The notes under the pieces: model-generated
The model's database searches: none
What the model was told of the DNA's origin: nothing
What the model saw: the letters and a program-made list of their open reading frames with translations, nothing else
Made by a program: the position numbers and the translations under genes
Assembly: GCF_042667405.1 (NCBI RefSeq)
Contig: NZ_JBHVAL010000001.1
Coordinates: 372,001 to 436,000 of the forward strand
Direction: 5' to 3'
Length of the DNA: 64,000 bases
Source of the DNA: Arthrobacter sp042667405
GTDB taxonomy: Bacteria; Actinomycetota; Actinomycetes; Actinomycetales; Micrococcaceae
In this document: positions 15,417 through 23,635 of the stretch, piece by piece
Position numbering within the stretch: position 1 is the stretch's first letter
How the letters are laid out: each line of letters begins with the position of its first letter

Positions 15417-16535
15417 TCATCGAGTGGCTGTTTCCAGTGAGGCTTCGACGGCGTTGCCGAGAGTCTCGGGGAGGTGAATGGTGCTGGTGGCGATGGTCCG
15501 GGCTGTCCGATCGACGCCGACAAGAATGGAACCGTGGTGCTCCTCGCTCCAGGTTTCGATGACACCGGCTGGTGTCATCAGTTTCAGCGCTCCACGGGCC
15601 GCTTCGCCTGTGATGCGGTTGAGCACGGTGCCCGGCGTCCGCGCGGCAAGCGTCAGGGCGATGCTTCCGGTAATAGCCAAGGCCGGATGCGGCTTGCCCA
15701 TGGAAAGCATCATGACGTTGACATCGGAGTAGAGGTTCATGCCGCTTGGCGGGCCGACGATGGCCAGCTTCGGCACGGCGCGGGCCGCCTGCCCTGGAGT
15801 CTCGGCCATGCCCATCCGGACTGCTCCCTGGCGGCGGATGACGTCCAGGGTGTCCAGGTGTTGTTCCACGCCTTCCTTCCACGAGTCGTAGTCGGCTGTG
15901 TCGAGTCCGAGATCTTCGGCCCGGACGATAACTACAGGAGCCCCGGCGTCCACCATCGATACCGTCCAGGACTTTCCGGCGGCCAGGACGGTCTCGCTTG
16001 CTGCGCCGGTGGGGAGCAGCTGTCCGGTCGTTTTGCCTGCAGGATCCTTAAAGCCGAGACCTACCTTGAATCCGGGAAAGGCTACGCCTGGCATTTGCGC
16101 ATCCGGGACGATCGGCAGGGCCCCGGATGGTGTTGCGACCTGCTGGATGATGAGCTGGTCTGTGTTGGTATTACGGGTGACAATCCGCGTGACGTCACCC
16201 TGGGGGGTGACCCAGCCCTTTTCGATGGCGTAGAGACCTACTACTGCCGAGCAGTTTCCGCAGTTGCTGCCCCAGTCGACCGTGGCTTCCTCGATGCCTA
16301 CTTGGGCGAAGGTGAACTCTACGTCGACGGAAGGATCTGACGGGCGTCGCAGGATCATTGCCTTGCTGGTGGTGGATGTCGCACCGCCCACCCCATCGAT
16401 TTGCCGGGAATCGGGACTACCGAAAAGGCGGGGCAGCAGCTGGTCCAGGTCAATGCTGGTTTCGTTCAAACTTTCGGTCTCGAAGACCCAGCACTTGCTG
16501 GTTCCTCCGCGCATCCACTCTGCTTCAATCTTCAT
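15417..16535 (-). CDS. PrpF family isomerase (methylaconitate/oxalomesaconate isomerase-like)
   Basis: A 372-residue diaminopimelate-epimerase-fold protein of the PrpF family, which moves a double bond in unsaturated tricarboxylic acids (2-methylaconitate in PrpF, 4-oxalomesaconate in GalD). It has MRGGTSK at residues 8-14 and the active-site segment NCGNCSA (91-97) with Cys92 and Cys95. ATG 16535 gives the normal PrpF start; upstream in-frame codons run into the promoter region. The adjacent carboxylate permease and LysR regulator suggest uptake and use of an unusual carboxylate. No 2-methylcitrate or gallate genes are in the window, so the acid is unknown. Confidence 0.88.
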   Translation of the reverse strand: MKIEAEWMRGGTSKCWVFETESLNETSIDLDQLLPRLFGSPDSRQIDGVGGATSTTSKAMILRRPSDPSVDVEFTFAQVGIEEATVDWGSNCGNCSAVVGLYAIEKGWVTPQGDVTRIVTRNTNTDQLIIQQVATPSGALPIVPDAQMPGVAFPGFKVGLGFKDPAGKTTGQLLPTGAASETVLAAGKSWTVSMVDAGAPVVIVRAEDLGLDTADYDSWKEGVEQHLDTLDVIRRQGAVRMGMAETPGQAARAVPKLAIVGPPSGMNLYSDVNVMMLSMGKPHPALAITGSIALTLAARTPGTVLNRITGEAARGALKLMTPAGVIETWSEEHHGSILVGVDRTARTIATSTIHLPETLGNAVEASLETATR

Positions 16536-16768
16536 CAGTCCTGCACTCCTTCTGCCGTTCCCGGCGGGCTCTTCATTCAGCATGAGCCGGATCACACATG
16601 AAGACAATGTGCAATAAATGAAAGAGGGTGTAGCAACGCTTAAATCACAGAGCTGGGCAGGCAAAATGATGCTAGTGCGAATCGTTGAAGGGGCTGCAGG
16701 AGTGGGATGAGGCTTGATATCCCGTGCTCCATGTATAGGATTAACCAAACCAGCAGAAGGGTGCAGAA

Positions 16769-17707
16769 ATGCTTAACGATGAATCCCAAAATTTATACGA
16801 CATCCGTCGGCTGGCACTCCTGGTCGAAGTGGTGGAGCAGGGTTCGATCACCGCAGCGGCTGACACGATGATGTACACACCGTCCGCGGTGTCGCAGCAA
16901 CTGCGCAAACTCGAACAAGAGGTTGGCCAGCCGCTCCTGAACCGACGCTCCCGCGGAGTAGCCCCCACGGAGGCCGGACAGGTACTGGCCGGCCACGCGC
17001 GCAAGATATTGGGACAGATCCGTGCAGCCCAATCCGATGTGGACCAGATCGCGGGCCTCCGGCGGGGTTCGCTGACGATCGGCACCTTTCCTACCCTGGC
17101 GGGCTCTTTTCTGCCGGTCGTCATCCGCGCCTTCAAAAAGCGCTACCCGGCCATCGGCTTGTCGGTACGCAGCGCCCGGTTCGATGAGTTGGTCTCGGAC
17201 CTGGAGTCGGGCGTTACCGGTCTATGTCTGCTGTGGGACTACCCCTGGAACCGCTTCGAGGACGAGTCGATCAGGACCACTGAGGTTTTCCAGGAGAGTA
17301 CTGTCATCCTGGTGGCCAAGGGTCATCCTCTGGCAGAGCGTGCCGAGGTGTCCATGAGTGAGCTTCGCAAGGAATCGTGGATTGTGCGCGCTGAAGCCCA
17401 TCCCGTAGTGGAAGTTCTTCAGCGCTCTGCGCATGACGCCGGCTTTGAACCGACCATCGGCTTCCTGGCCAACGACTACCAGGAAGCGCAGGCAATGGTC
17501 AGCGTTGGGATGGGGGTTGCCATGGTTCCGAAGACGGCAGTGGCCCTGCAGCACCCCGACGTCAGGGTACTGGGCCTCGGCTCGGCCGCCCCGCTTCGCC
17601 GGGTGCTGCTGGCGCAACGCCAGGACAAGGTTTATGCGCCGGCAGAGGTGGCGTTCCACACCACTCTTTTGGAAATCGCGCGTGAACGCGGAGGCGAATA
17701 CCTCTGA
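16769..17707 (+). CDS. LysR family transcriptional regulator
   Basis: A 312-residue LysR protein. Its winged helix-turn-helix is at about residues 11-70 (IRRLALLVEVVEQGSITAA, TPSAVSQQLRKLEQEVGQPL, RRSRGVAPTEAG) and the periplasmic-binding-type effector domain covers 95-300 (GSLTIGTFPTLAGSFLP). It is divergent from prpF with a 233-bp gap that would hold the shared control region; no clear T-N11-A box stands out to me there. It most likely activates the prpF-permease operon in response to its substrate. Confidence 0.9.
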   Translation: MLNDESQNLYDIRRLALLVEVVEQGSITAAADTMMYTPSAVSQQLRKLEQEVGQPLLNRRSRGVAPTEAGQVLAGHARKILGQIRAAQSDVDQIAGLRRGSLTIGTFPTLAGSFLPVVIRAFKKRYPAIGLSVRSARFDELVSDLESGVTGLCLLWDYPWNRFEDESIRTTEVFQESTVILVAKGHPLAERAEVSMSELRKESWIVRAEAHPVVEVLQRSAHDAGFEPTIGFLANDYQEAQAMVSVGMGVAMVPKTAVALQHPDVRVLGLGSAAPLRRVLLAQRQDKVYAPAEVAFHTTLLEIARERGGEYL

Positions 17708-17742
17708 CTCCGGACTACGGGACGGCCAAACCGGGGCCCGGG

Positions 17743-18555
17743 TCAGGTCAGATGGTCGAAGTCGCCGCCCGCCCACGCAGCGTGCCGAGCAGCCGATAAG
17801 CGCAGAATCTCCCCGGCGTCAGTACTGATGACGTTATTGAAGTTGCCATAGATCCGGTCGAACGTGAGTTCCCCCAGCTGAGCCGCAATTCGCAAAGCTA
17901 CCTTACCGGAGAGCGGAAGATGGTTCGGGTAGCTGCGCATGAACGCTATGGAGCGACGGTCCGGATTGGGAAAGACGCTGTCGCCGGTGAGCAGGACACC
18001 TCGTCCCTGTGCTCCCGCTGCCCAGTGGGCCACGGCGCTGCCCGGGAAATGGCCCCCGGTCTGGTGCAGGACCAATCCTTCGGCAAGCTGCAAGCTCCCC
18101 GACCAGAAGGTAATCATCGGATCCTCACGCCCAAGCCAGTCGCGATCGGCCCTGGCCACCAACACTGGGACGCCCCCAAGCCGGCGCGACCACTCCACTT
18201 GCACGCCGAACATGTGTGGATGGCTGGATGCGATCGCCAGCACCGGTCCATGTTCCAGCACGGAGCGCACAACGTTGTCATCGACGTAGCCGATCGGATC
18301 CCAGAGCAGTGAACCATCAGGCGTCAGCACCAGCTGGGTTGTCTGGCCGATCCCTACCTTCGGGGAAGTGCTGATGCCAATGAGCCCTGGCTCGTTCTCG
18401 TGCAACGACGTCTGTTGGCCTGTCCGCTGCAGTTCATCCAGGGAGAGCCACTGTTGTCCACCCAAGGGAACGTATTGTCGTTCATCAGTACAGATGGGGC
18501 AGGAATCGGGCAAGGGTTCTTCGCGTTCGACGGCGCAGGCTGCACAGATCAGCAT
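17743..18555 (-). CDS. Metallo-beta-lactamase-fold hydrolase with N-terminal zinc knuckle and degenerate metal motif
   Basis: A 270-residue protein. An N-terminal rubredoxin-like knuckle (CAAC at 4-7, CPIC at 19-22) precedes an MBL-type domain. The usual HxHxDH motif reads SSHPHMFG (His112, His114), so the Asp and third His are lost, while a later His (GGHF, 169) and Asp (TGDSVF, 192) remain. Either one metal site survives or the activity differs. ATG 18555 has GGGAGG four bases upstream. It is divergent from oleA with a 179-bp gap. Similar proteins are annotated simply as MBL hydrolases; the substrate is unknown. Confidence 0.8.
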   Translation of the reverse strand: MLICAACAVEREEPLPDSCPICTDERQYVPLGGQQWLSLDELQRTGQQTSLHENEPGLIGISTSPKVGIGQTTQLVLTPDGSLLWDPIGYVDDNVVRSVLEHGPVLAIASSHPHMFGVQVEWSRRLGGVPVLVARADRDWLGREDPMITFWSGSLQLAEGLVLHQTGGHFPGSAVAHWAAGAQGRGVLLTGDSVFPNPDRRSIAFMRSYPNHLPLSGKVALRIAAQLGELTFDRIYGNFNNVISTDAGEILRLSAARHAAWAGGDFDHLT

Positions 18556-18649
18556 TCGTTCCTCCCAGGCATTTGCCCAGACTATGGCAAAAGAAATTCT
18601 CCCGGAAGCGAAATCGGGGCGTTGCTTCCCGGGGCAGCCCGCGGCCAAA

Positions 18650-18677
18650 TATGCATGACGGGGATTTCCCCTGCATA
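18650..18677. promoter_or_regulatory. Inverted repeat in the oleA upstream region
   Basis: TATGCA (18650-18655) and TGCATA (18672-18677) enclose GGGG-ATTT-CCCC, with an extra four bases on the left arm. It lies 58 bp before oleA in the divergent gap with the MBL gene. It could be an operator or an RNA hairpin; no partner regulator is known. Confidence 0.25.
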
Positions 18678-18734
18678 GTTAATGTCTTGGGCTTGCATTG
18701 ATGGGTACAGTCACCGCAAGAATGCAGCACGGAA

Positions 18735-19775
18735 ATGAACAGGGGCTCGACTTTGGCAGGGAATGCAACCTTCCGGCACAGCAACACCGCACTGCTCTCG
18801 GTGAGCAGCGTCGAAGCTCCGAGAATTGTGAGTTCGACGGACTTTGACCGCAGGCTGGCATCTACACTGAAGCGCCTGAAGTTTCCACCCCGTTTGCTGG
18901 AACGCGTGGCCGGCATCACCCACCGCAGGTGGTGGGCTGCGGGGACATCCTTCGACGACGCTGCAGTGGACGCCGGTGCCAAGGCAATGGCGGAGGCGGG
19001 CGTCGAAGCTTCCGAAATCGGCCTGTTGATCAACACATCGGTTACCAGGCGAAACCTGGAACCATCCGTGGCGGTCAAAATCCACCATGAACTTGGCTTG
19101 CCGTCGTCCGCACTGAATTTCGACTTGGCCAACGCCTGCCTCGGGTTCGTCAACGGCATGATCTTGGCGGCCAACATGATTGATTCCGGCCAAATCAAGT
19201 ACGCGGTGATTGTGAATGGCGAGGATGCCCAAAGCACCCAGGAAGCAACCTTGGAACGACTGCAGCGGCCCGAAACCACCCGCGATGATTTTAACCGGGA
19301 ATTTGCCACTCTTACGTTGGGATCGGGGGCTGCGGCGGCGGTCCTCGGGCCCGCGAACGAGCACCCAGGCGGGCATCGGCTCCTCGGCGGAGTGATGCGG
19401 GCAGGCACAGAGCACCACGAATTGTGCGTAGGCGGTATCGATGGGATGACCACCGACACCAAGGGCCTCCTGGATGGCGGCCTCCAGCTGGTGGTGGACG
19501 CCTGGCATGAGGCCCAGCCGGAGTGGGACTGGGCCACGATGGACCGCTATGTCACCCACCAAGTCAGCAACGCCTACACCCAGGCCATCATCAATGCCAT
19601 CGACCTGGACCCTGACAAGGTTCCCATTACTTTCCCGCACTGGGGCAACGTTGGCCCGGCCTCCCTGCCCATGACCCTCGCTGCCGAGGCCCAATCGTTG
19701 ACCTCTGGAGACCGTGTCCTGTGCATGGGTGTCGGTTCGGGCTTGAACGCGGGAATGGTGGAGATCGTTTGGTAG
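18735..19775 (+). CDS. oleA: OleA, thiolase-fold acyl-CoA condensing enzyme of olefin synthesis
   Basis: A 346-residue KAS III-like enzyme that joins two fatty acyl-CoAs head-to-head into a 2-alkyl-3-keto acid, the first step of long-chain olefin synthesis. The catalytic Cys135 is in DLANACLGFVNG, His275 in VTHQVSNAY and Asn305 in HWGNVGPAS. Glu109 (NLEPSVA) sits at the position of Glu117 in the Xanthomonas enzyme (offset 8, consistent with Cys143 there), which separates OleA from FabH. The 3' end overlaps the start of the OleBC gene, and the operon order A-BC-D is that of Micrococcaceae. Confidence 0.93.
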   Translation: MNRGSTLAGNATFRHSNTALLSVSSVEAPRIVSSTDFDRRLASTLKRLKFPPRLLERVAGITHRRWWAAGTSFDDAAVDAGAKAMAEAGVEASEIGLLINTSVTRRNLEPSVAVKIHHELGLPSSALNFDLANACLGFVNGMILAANMIDSGQIKYAVIVNGEDAQSTQEATLERLQRPETTRDDFNREFATLTLGSGAAAAVLGPANEHPGGHRLLGGVMRAGTEHHELCVGGIDGMTTDTKGLLDGGLQLVVDAWHEAQPEWDWATMDRYVTHQVSNAYTQAIINAIDLDPDKVPITFPHWGNVGPASLPMTLAAEAQSLTSGDRVLCMGVGSGLNAGMVEIVW

Positions 19776-22435
19776 CCACCAGCTGGCCTGGCGTCGACCC
19801 TGAGTGGTCGCGGATAGTTCATACCAGTTCGACGTCGGCAGTTGACGTGCCTGGCACAACGCACCGCTGGCACATCCTGGACAACGGCCCCCAGCTCGCC
19901 CGGCGCGGCCTGACTCCCGCCGGCACTCTGCTGTGCGTCCATGGGAATCCAACCTGGTCCTATCTTTGGCGGACACTGCTGGCCGCGGGCTCCGATGCCG
20001 CCCGTCCATGGCGCGTCATCGCGGTGGACCAATTGGACATGGGCTTTTCGGAGCGAACCGGCACCTTCCGTCGCCTGCAAGACCGGGTGAACGACCTGGG
20101 TGATCTCACTGACGTGCTGGGCCTGGACGGTCCCGTCATCACGGTTGGCCATGACTGGGGTGGAGTCATCAGCCTCGGCTGGGCACTGGCCCATCGAGAC
20201 AAACTTGCAGGCGTGGTCCTGACCAACACGGCTGTCCACCAGCCCTCAGGTTCGAGTATTCCGGCGGCCCTGCAGCTGGCCTTGCATCCCGCTGTGCACC
20301 GGTGGGGGACAACGACCACGGACGCCTTCCTCAAGGTGACCCACTCCTTGGCCCACCCACCGTTGCGGGCGGATGTCCGGATGGCCTACATGGCCCCCTA
20401 TCTGGACGCGTTCCACCGCTCAGGTGTGGGGAACTTCGTGGCCGATATCCCATCGGATGAATCGCACCCCAGCTTTTCGGCGTTGCACGACATCGCGGAG
20501 GGTCTGCGCGAGCTCAAGGTGCCGGCTCTGATGCTGTGGGGTCCCAAAGACCCCATCTTCTCCGACAGGTACCTCAAGGATCTGGTGGAACGGCTTCCGC
20601 ATGCGGACGTACATCGCTTCGAAGGTGCAGGTCACTTGGTGGCCGAGGACAGGGATATCGCAACGCCTCTCTTCCAGTGGCTCGCCGGCCGCCACGAACG
20701 CGCAGGCGGCCCTGAACATGACAGCCTTTCTTCCGGGAAACCGCGGGAGGAGGGGTTCCGGCCATTCTGGGATTCCGTTGAGGTGCTGGCAAGCGGAACC
20801 GCCAGTCCGGAAACGGCTGTCGCGGAAATGGGGCGCGACGGCAAAATCAGCCGATCACTGAGCTGGCACCAGTTGCACCGGAACATCCTGGAACTCCAGG
20901 AAGGACTTCGCAGGTCGGGAGTGGGCAGCGGCACCCGGGTAAGTCTGATGGTTCCACCCGGTGTCGACCTCACTGTGACGCTCTATGCCTGCCTGCGCTT
21001 GGGCGCCGTGGTGGTGGTGGCCGACGCCGGGCTGGGAGCCAGGGGTCTGAGCCGGGCGGTCAAGGGCGCAACCCCTGATGTCGTCATCGGCATTGAAAAA
21101 GCCCTGGCGGCGGCGTCGCTGCTGGGTTGGCCCGGGCGTCGGTTCAGCGTGCGCGACCTTCCGGCCGGCCGCCGTCGTATGCTTCGCGTGGAAACCTCGC
21201 TGGACGCCCTGGCGAGGCAAGGCGCAACAAGTGCGGACCGATCACAACCGGACGCCGCCGATGCTGACGCGCCAGCGGCAGTCCTGTTCACGTCCGGCTC
21301 CACCGGCCCCGCCAAAGGGGTTCTCTATACGCATCGCCAACTGACGGCGATGCGGGACACGGTGGGTGGAACCTTCAACATCGGGGCCGGCTCCAGGCTG
21401 GTGGCAGGATTCGCCCCGTTCGCCTTGCTGGGGCCTGCACTCGGCGCAGTTTCCGTGACCCCGGATATGGACGTTACAGCGCCAGGCACTCTGACTGCTG
21501 AGGCCTTGGCGGACGCTGCGGCGGCCATCGACGCGACCGTGGTTTTCGCCGCTCCAGCTGCGCTGCGCAATGTCGTGGCCACCGGAGACGCCCTGACTGG
21601 ACGCGCTCACGAGGCCCTGGGCAAGGTCGGCTTGCTGTTGTCCGCCGGTGCGCCGGTGCCCGAACCATTGTTGGTTCGCGTCCAGAAGCTGTTGCCGCAC
21701 GCATCGTTGCGAACCCCTTACGGAATGACCGAAGCACTTCCTGTGACCGACATCAGCCTCGAACAGATCCAGGCGGCGGCAGCCGACGCGGCAACCGGCA
21801 ACTGCCTCGGGGCAGGAAATGGTGTGTGCGTGGGGACAGCTGTGCAGGGTGCAAGCTTGGCGGTCATACCCTTGGACGCTGACGGGAAGGCTTCCGGTTC
21901 GAGCCCAGTAACCGAGGCCGCCGTCACGGGCGAAATCCTTGTTAGCGCACCGCATGTCAAGGAGGCCTACGACAGGCTGTGGATCACCCAGCAGGACAGC
22001 GTCAATCCGCCCGGGTGGCACCGCACCGGCGATGTTGGACATTTCGACGCCGAAGGCCGGCTGTGGGTGGAAGGCCGCCTTGTCCACGTCATCACCGCGC
22101 CGGACGCGGTGGTGACGCCAGTAGGGGCCGAACAAGCCATTGAGCAACTGAAAAGCGTCCGTCTTGCCGCAGTTGTTGGTGTGGGACCGGGCGGCACCCA
22201 AGCCGTTGCCGCCGTCGTCGAAACCGTTCCGCCGGCCCGCAAAGCCGGTCCGGCGGCGCCGCAGCTTGCCGCCAGCATCCGGCGGGCAGCGTTGGGCGCC
22301 GGCGTCCAGGTCTCGGCAGTGCTCGAGGTGCCGGCCCAGCCCACGGATATCCGGCACAACGCCAAGATCGACCGGACCCGCCTGGCCCGGTGGGCCAACC
22401 GCGTACTGGCCGGTGGCCGCCCGGGTAAGCCATGA
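19769..22435 (+). CDS. oleBC: OleBC fusion: beta-lactone decarboxylase plus beta-lactone synthetase
   Basis: An 888-residue two-domain enzyme. Residues ~1-310 are the OleB alpha/beta hydrolase related to haloalkane dehalogenases: HGNP (58-61), nucleophile Asp129 in GHDWGG, WGPKDP with Asp261, and His289 in GAGHLV. Residues ~330-888 are OleC, an AMP-ligase-fold enzyme: TSGSTGPAKG (508-517), YGMTE (651-655), RTGD (752-755). OleC closes the beta-hydroxy acid to a beta-lactone and OleB decarboxylates it to a cis-olefin. The start is TTG 19769, with GGAG five bases upstream and overlap with the oleA stop; an ATG upstream lies well inside oleA. Confidence 0.92.
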   Translation: MVATSWPGVDPEWSRIVHTSSTSAVDVPGTTHRWHILDNGPQLARRGLTPAGTLLCVHGNPTWSYLWRTLLAAGSDAARPWRVIAVDQLDMGFSERTGTFRRLQDRVNDLGDLTDVLGLDGPVITVGHDWGGVISLGWALAHRDKLAGVVLTNTAVHQPSGSSIPAALQLALHPAVHRWGTTTTDAFLKVTHSLAHPPLRADVRMAYMAPYLDAFHRSGVGNFVADIPSDESHPSFSALHDIAEGLRELKVPALMLWGPKDPIFSDRYLKDLVERLPHADVHRFEGAGHLVAEDRDIATPLFQWLAGRHERAGGPEHDSLSSGKPREEGFRPFWDSVEVLASGTASPETAVAEMGRDGKISRSLSWHQLHRNILELQEGLRRSGVGSGTRVSLMVPPGVDLTVTLYACLRLGAVVVVADAGLGARGLSRAVKGATPDVVIGIEKALAAASLLGWPGRRFSVRDLPAGRRRMLRVETSLDALARQGATSADRSQPDAADADAPAAVLFTSGSTGPAKGVLYTHRQLTAMRDTVGGTFNIGAGSRLVAGFAPFALLGPALGAVSVTPDMDVTAPGTLTAEALADAAAAIDATVVFAAPAALRNVVATGDALTGRAHEALGKVGLLLSAGAPVPEPLLVRVQKLLPHASLRTPYGMTEALPVTDISLEQIQAAAADAATGNCLGAGNGVCVGTAVQGASLAVIPLDADGKASGSSPVTEAAVTGEILVSAPHVKEAYDRLWITQQDSVNPPGWHRTGDVGHFDAEGRLWVEGRLVHVITAPDAVVTPVGAEQAIEQLKSVRLAAVVGVGPGGTQAVAAVVETVPPARKAGPAAPQLAASIRRAALGAGVQVSAVLEVPAQPTDIRHNAKIDRTRLARWANRVLAGGRPGKP

Positions 22436-23427
22436 GGGTTCTCGTTACGGGAGCCAGCGGGCTACTGGGCAGTGAGGTGGCCCGGGTTCTGGTGTCCCAG
22501 GGCCACGAGGTCACCACCTTTCAGCGGAGGCCCTCCGGAGTCGATGGGGCTACGGACATTTGTGGCTCGGTGACCGACGACGCCGATGTCCGGCGGGCGG
22601 TGGACGGGGCGGAAGGACTCATCCATCTGGCAGCAAAGGTTTCCTTCGCGGGACGTGCTGCGGACTTCCACAGCGTCAATGTCGAAGGAACCCGCCGTCT
22701 GCTCGAAGCGGCCCGGGCCGCCGGCGTGCGTGACACAGTGTTTGTTTCCTCTCCGTCCGTCGCGAACTCCGGCCAGGCCATTGCCGGCCTCGGCGCAGAA
22801 CCGGCAGACCCGGTGCAGGCACATGGCCACTACTCCCGCACGAAGGCAGAAGCGGAACTGTTGGCCCTTGCCTCGGACGCCCCAAAATTCAGGGTTGCGG
22901 CCGTACGGCCACACATCGTGTGGGGCCCCGGTGATACCCAGTTGGTCGAGAGGGTCCTGGCGCGGGCCGCACGACACCGCCTGCCACTTCTCGATGCCGG
23001 GGCAGCGCTGATCGACACTACGTATGTGGACAATGCTGCGTCGGCGATAGTTGCAGCCCTGCACCGGATGGACCACGTTCGAGGCAAAGCGGTGGTGGTG
23101 ACCAATGGCGAGCCGCGTCCCATCGGCGAGCTCCTGGCTGACATTTGTGCTGCCGGAGGAGTCCAAGCGCCGTCGTGGACAGTGCCGGGCGTTGTGGTGA
23201 GGGCGGCCGGCACCGTGGTTGAAAAAGCCTGGACGTGGGCACGGCGCAGCGAAGAACCCCCGATGACAAGGTTCCTCGCCGAACAGCTCTCCACCGCGCA
23301 CTGGTTCGACCAACGCCAGACGCGGCGGCTCCTCGATTGGTCGCCGGTGGTCACCCTTGATGAGGGCCTGGCCCGGCTGGCAGAGTACTACGCAGGCAGA
23401 AGAACGGACCTCACACAGAAGGGCTGA
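22432..23427 (+). CDS. oleD: OleD, NADPH-dependent 2-alkyl-3-ketoacid reductase
   Basis: A 331-residue extended short-chain dehydrogenase that reduces the OleA product to the beta-hydroxy acid used by OleC. The nucleotide motif GASGLLG is at 7-13 and the catalytic YSRTK (Tyr134, Lys138) is present. ATG overlaps the oleBC stop by 4 nt. Length and position are as expected. A small tudor-like gene starts one base after its stop. Confidence 0.92.
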   Translation: MRVLVTGASGLLGSEVARVLVSQGHEVTTFQRRPSGVDGATDICGSVTDDADVRRAVDGAEGLIHLAAKVSFAGRAADFHSVNVEGTRRLLEAARAAGVRDTVFVSSPSVANSGQAIAGLGAEPADPVQAHGHYSRTKAEAELLALASDAPKFRVAAVRPHIVWGPGDTQLVERVLARAARHRLPLLDAGAALIDTTYVDNAASAIVAALHRMDHVRGKAVVVTNGEPRPIGELLADICAAGGVQAPSWTVPGVVVRAAGTVVEKAWTWARRSEEPPMTRFLAEQLSTAHWFDQRQTRRLLDWSPVVTLDEGLARLAEYYAGRRTDLTQKG

Positions 23428-23428
23428 C

Positions 23429-23635
23429 ATGACGCTGAAATCCGGAACCCACGTTGAGTGGAACACCCCGCAGGGCAAAACGCACGGCAAGGTCGTCGAA
23501 AAGAAAACCAGCGACTTCGAGTTGGACGGCAACACGCACCGGGCCAGCGAGGACGAGCCGCAGTACGTGGTGGAATCAGACAAAACGGGAGCCCGTGCCG
23601 CCCACAAGGAGTCTGCGCTCACCGAGAAGAAGTAG
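23429..23635 (+). CDS. DUF2945 / hypervirulence-associated TUDOR-like small protein
   Basis: A 68-residue protein with the pattern of the DUF2945 family (MTLKSGTHVEWNTPQGKTHGK, then ASEDEPQYVVESDKTG and KESALTEK). These small beta-barrel proteins are common in bacteria and have no settled function. The start at 23429 follows the oleD stop by one base, so it may be co-transcribed, but a role in olefin synthesis is not implied. Its last 17 bases overlap the end of the convergent antiporter gene. Confidence 0.85.
   Translation: MTLKSGTHVEWNTPQGKTHGKVVEKKTSDFELDGNTHRASEDEPQYVVESDKTGARAAHKESALTEKK

Noticed and set aside
18711..20009. A 432-codon minus-strand frame across oleA
   Set aside because: OleA and OleBC on the plus strand have catalytic motifs; the opposite frame has none.
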